Source of the DNA: Ignavibacteriales bacterium
GTDB lineage: Bacteria; Bacteroidota; Ignavibacteria; Ignavibacteriales; Ignavibacteriaceae
Length of the DNA: 16,669 bases
Direction: 5' to 3'
NCBI GenBank assembly: GCA_027349615.1
Contig: DAIEML010000018.1
Coordinates: forward strand, 1 to 16,669
Below the pieces are notes generated by a model. The model searched no databases. It was given only the letters and a program-made list of their open reading frames with translations, and was not told where the DNA came from. A program made the position numbers and the translations under genes. How positions within the stretch are numbered: position 1 is the stretch's first letter; each line of letters opens with the position of its first letter. Shown here one piece after another: positions 15,797 to 16,669 of this stretch.

Positions 15797-16609
15797 ATGT
15801 ATATTAAGTTTTGGGGCACTAGAGGCTCCATTCCAGTTCCGGGCAGTTCAACTTTGAAGTATGGTGGTAATACTCCTTGTGTTGAATTACGTACGAGCAA
15901 AAATCAACTTATTATTCTTGATGCAGGAAGTGGAATTCGTGAACTAGGAAAATATTTAAGTAATAATGGATATAATAATTCCATTGATATTATTGTCAGC
16001 CATTATCATTGGGATCATATTCAAGGCATTCCATTCTTTTTACCACTTTATGATAAAAAAAATAAAATTACTTTTTACGGTGAAACAAGCAACGGAGAAA
16101 AGATAAAAAGTATTTTGCAACATCAAATGACAGCTAATTATTTTCCAATAAATCTAAATGAAATTTGTGCAAATACAACATTTGAAGAAATTAATATAAA
16201 TAATTCATATAATATTGGCGGAATTAAAGTAGAAACACTTAGAGCCAATCACTCTTCACCTACGGTTACATATAAATTTATTGATGGCGATAAAAGTATT
16301 GTCTATATGACAGATAATGAACTAAAATTAAAAGATTCAATTGACTTATCAGATGCTGATAATCTTCATACTATTTTGGAAATGAACAAAGAATTAATTG
16401 AATTTTGTAAAGGATGTGATTATTTAATTCATGATTCAATGTATGATGAAATTTCAATTTTAGGTAAAAAAGGCTGGGGACATACAGGAAATGTTACTTT
16501 AACTTACTTTAGCATACTTGCGAAAGTTAAAAATTTAATTTTATTTCATTACAAAGGGCAGAGTTGCAATTCTGCCCTTTTTTTACATCTCATCCCATAC
16601 ATAGCCTAG
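15797..16609 (+). CDS. MBL-fold metallohydrolase with replaced C-terminus
   Basis: This is a 270-residue metallo-beta-lactamase-fold hydrolase of the type beginning IKFWGTRGSIPVPG. It shows KYGGNTPCVE, LDAGSGIREL, and the metal motif HYHWDH (His69, His71, Asp73, His74). Further likely ligands are His152 (ANHSSPT), Asp173 (YMTDN) and His251 (LILFHY). The motif KKGWGHTGN is also normal. Relatives continue after the FHY/FHH motif with a D/K-P stretch and some 25-40 further residues. Here the reading frame instead enters a palindromic hairpin at codon 253 (16553) and ends 17 unrelated residues later at TAG. All metal ligands survive, so the enzyme might remain active, but its tail is foreign or lost. 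The substrate is unknown. The gene starts 4 bases after the gamma-CA-like gene. Confidence 0.85.
   Translation: MYIKFWGTRGSIPVPGSSTLKYGGNTPCVELRTSKNQLIILDAGSGIRELGKYLSNNGYNNSIDIIVSHYHWDHIQGIPFFLPLYDKKNKITFYGETSNGEKIKSILQHQMTANYFPINLNEICANTTFEEININNSYNIGGIKVETLRANHSSPTVTYKFIDGDKSIVYMTDNELKLKDSIDLSDADNLHTILEMNKELIEFCKGCDYLIHDSMYDEISILGKKGWGHTGNVTLTYFSILAKVKNLILFHYKGQSCNSALFLHLIPYIA
16553..16584 (+). terminator. near-perfect palindromic hairpin with T-run (terminator-like)
   Basis: AAAGGGCAGA (16553-16562) pairs with TCTGCCCTTT (16571-16580), giving ten perfect pairs. The interior GTTGCAAT is itself almost self-complementary (TTGCAA). Seven Ts span 16578-16584. This has the shape of a rho-independent terminator and could work in both directions, because an A-run also lies on the other side. 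Oddly it sits inside the MBL reading frame rather than after it. It could instead be the end hairpin of a REP or IS200/IS605-type element; no transposase is visible to decide this. Confidence 0.65.
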
Positions 16610-16669
16610 GCCAGACGGTTATACAAAACAAGAAAAGGCCGGACTAAGATTTTATCTTCCGCTAAAAGA
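16585..16669. other. unassigned DNA at the window edge
   Basis: These 85 bases follow the hairpin. They contain GGCC-rich patches (16609-16613 and 16637-16641) unlike the AT-rich surroundings, and no recognisable gene. A 20-codon open frame enters on the minus strand from the edge and stops at about 16607, but it is too short to identify. The change in composition is consistent with an inserted element or an assembly end. Confidence 0.35.

Noticed and set aside
16607..16669. Minus-strand gene entering from the right edge (20 codons, stop near 16607)
   Set aside because: It is too short to tell from chance and no family motif is recognised; it would need sequence beyond the window.
1..16669. 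CRISPR arrays, tRNA or rRNA genes, and biosynthetic or defence clusters
   Set aside because: No spaced direct repeats, no tRNA-like cloverleaf with its conserved T-arm sequence, and no rRNA signature were found by eye; the single HNH protein alone is not evidence of a defence system.

Overview
This is a low-GC (roughly one third G+C by eye), gene-dense bacterial segment with every recognisable gene on the + strand. Protein features suggest a Gram-negative, double-membraned bacterium of the Bacteroidota/Chlorobiota side, most likely Ignavibacteria-like. These include an MCE-domain lipid transporter subunit, a beta-barrel protein of the Wzi type ending in Phe, a PBP4-type carboxypeptidase, many A/T-ending codons and several TTG starts. 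The lineage is an inference from overall protein character; no rRNA or other phylogenetic marker is present. The longest stretch without a gene is about 140 bases, so no long non-coding region needs explaining.

Layout. (1) 1-2814, envelope: the tail of an unidentified membrane protein, an MlaD-like MCE protein and a secreted gamma-glutamyltranspeptidase, joined by 1-base and 23-base overlaps. (2) 2898-4138: acpS (holo-ACP synthase), a two-helix small membrane protein, and an HNH endonuclease whose true start is unclear. (3) 4279-10340, housekeeping: trpS, scpA, scpB, an rluB-type pseudouridine synthase interrupted by an in-frame amber codon, dacB (PBP4-type) and lysS, tightly packed or overlapping. 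(4) 10418-12795: a family 2 glycosyltransferase overlapping a Wzi-like outer-membrane protein by ATGA. (5) 12819-16609: a CtpA-type S41 protease, a DUF3108 periplasmic protein, a gamma-carbonic-anhydrase-like hexapeptide protein, and an MBL-fold hydrolase whose normal C-terminus is lost at a palindromic hairpin. (6) 16553-16669: the hairpin with a T-run, then about 85 bases of unassigned DNA at the window edge.

How the genes fit together. Most neighbours are separated by fewer than 25 bases or overlap, which implies a few polycistronic units with translational coupling. The trpS-scpA-scpB-rluB-dacB-lysS run joins aminoacylation, chromosome condensation (SMC partners), rRNA modification and peptidoglycan trimming. 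The genes at the two ends serve mainly the envelope and periplasm.

I see no new defence, mobile or biosynthetic system. The points deserving a second look are local: the amber codon in rluB, the MBL gene cut exactly at the first base of a hairpin, KPG in place of KTG in the PBP4-like enzyme, a TrpRS with a probable iron-sulfur cysteine motif, and the missing start codon of the HNH gene.
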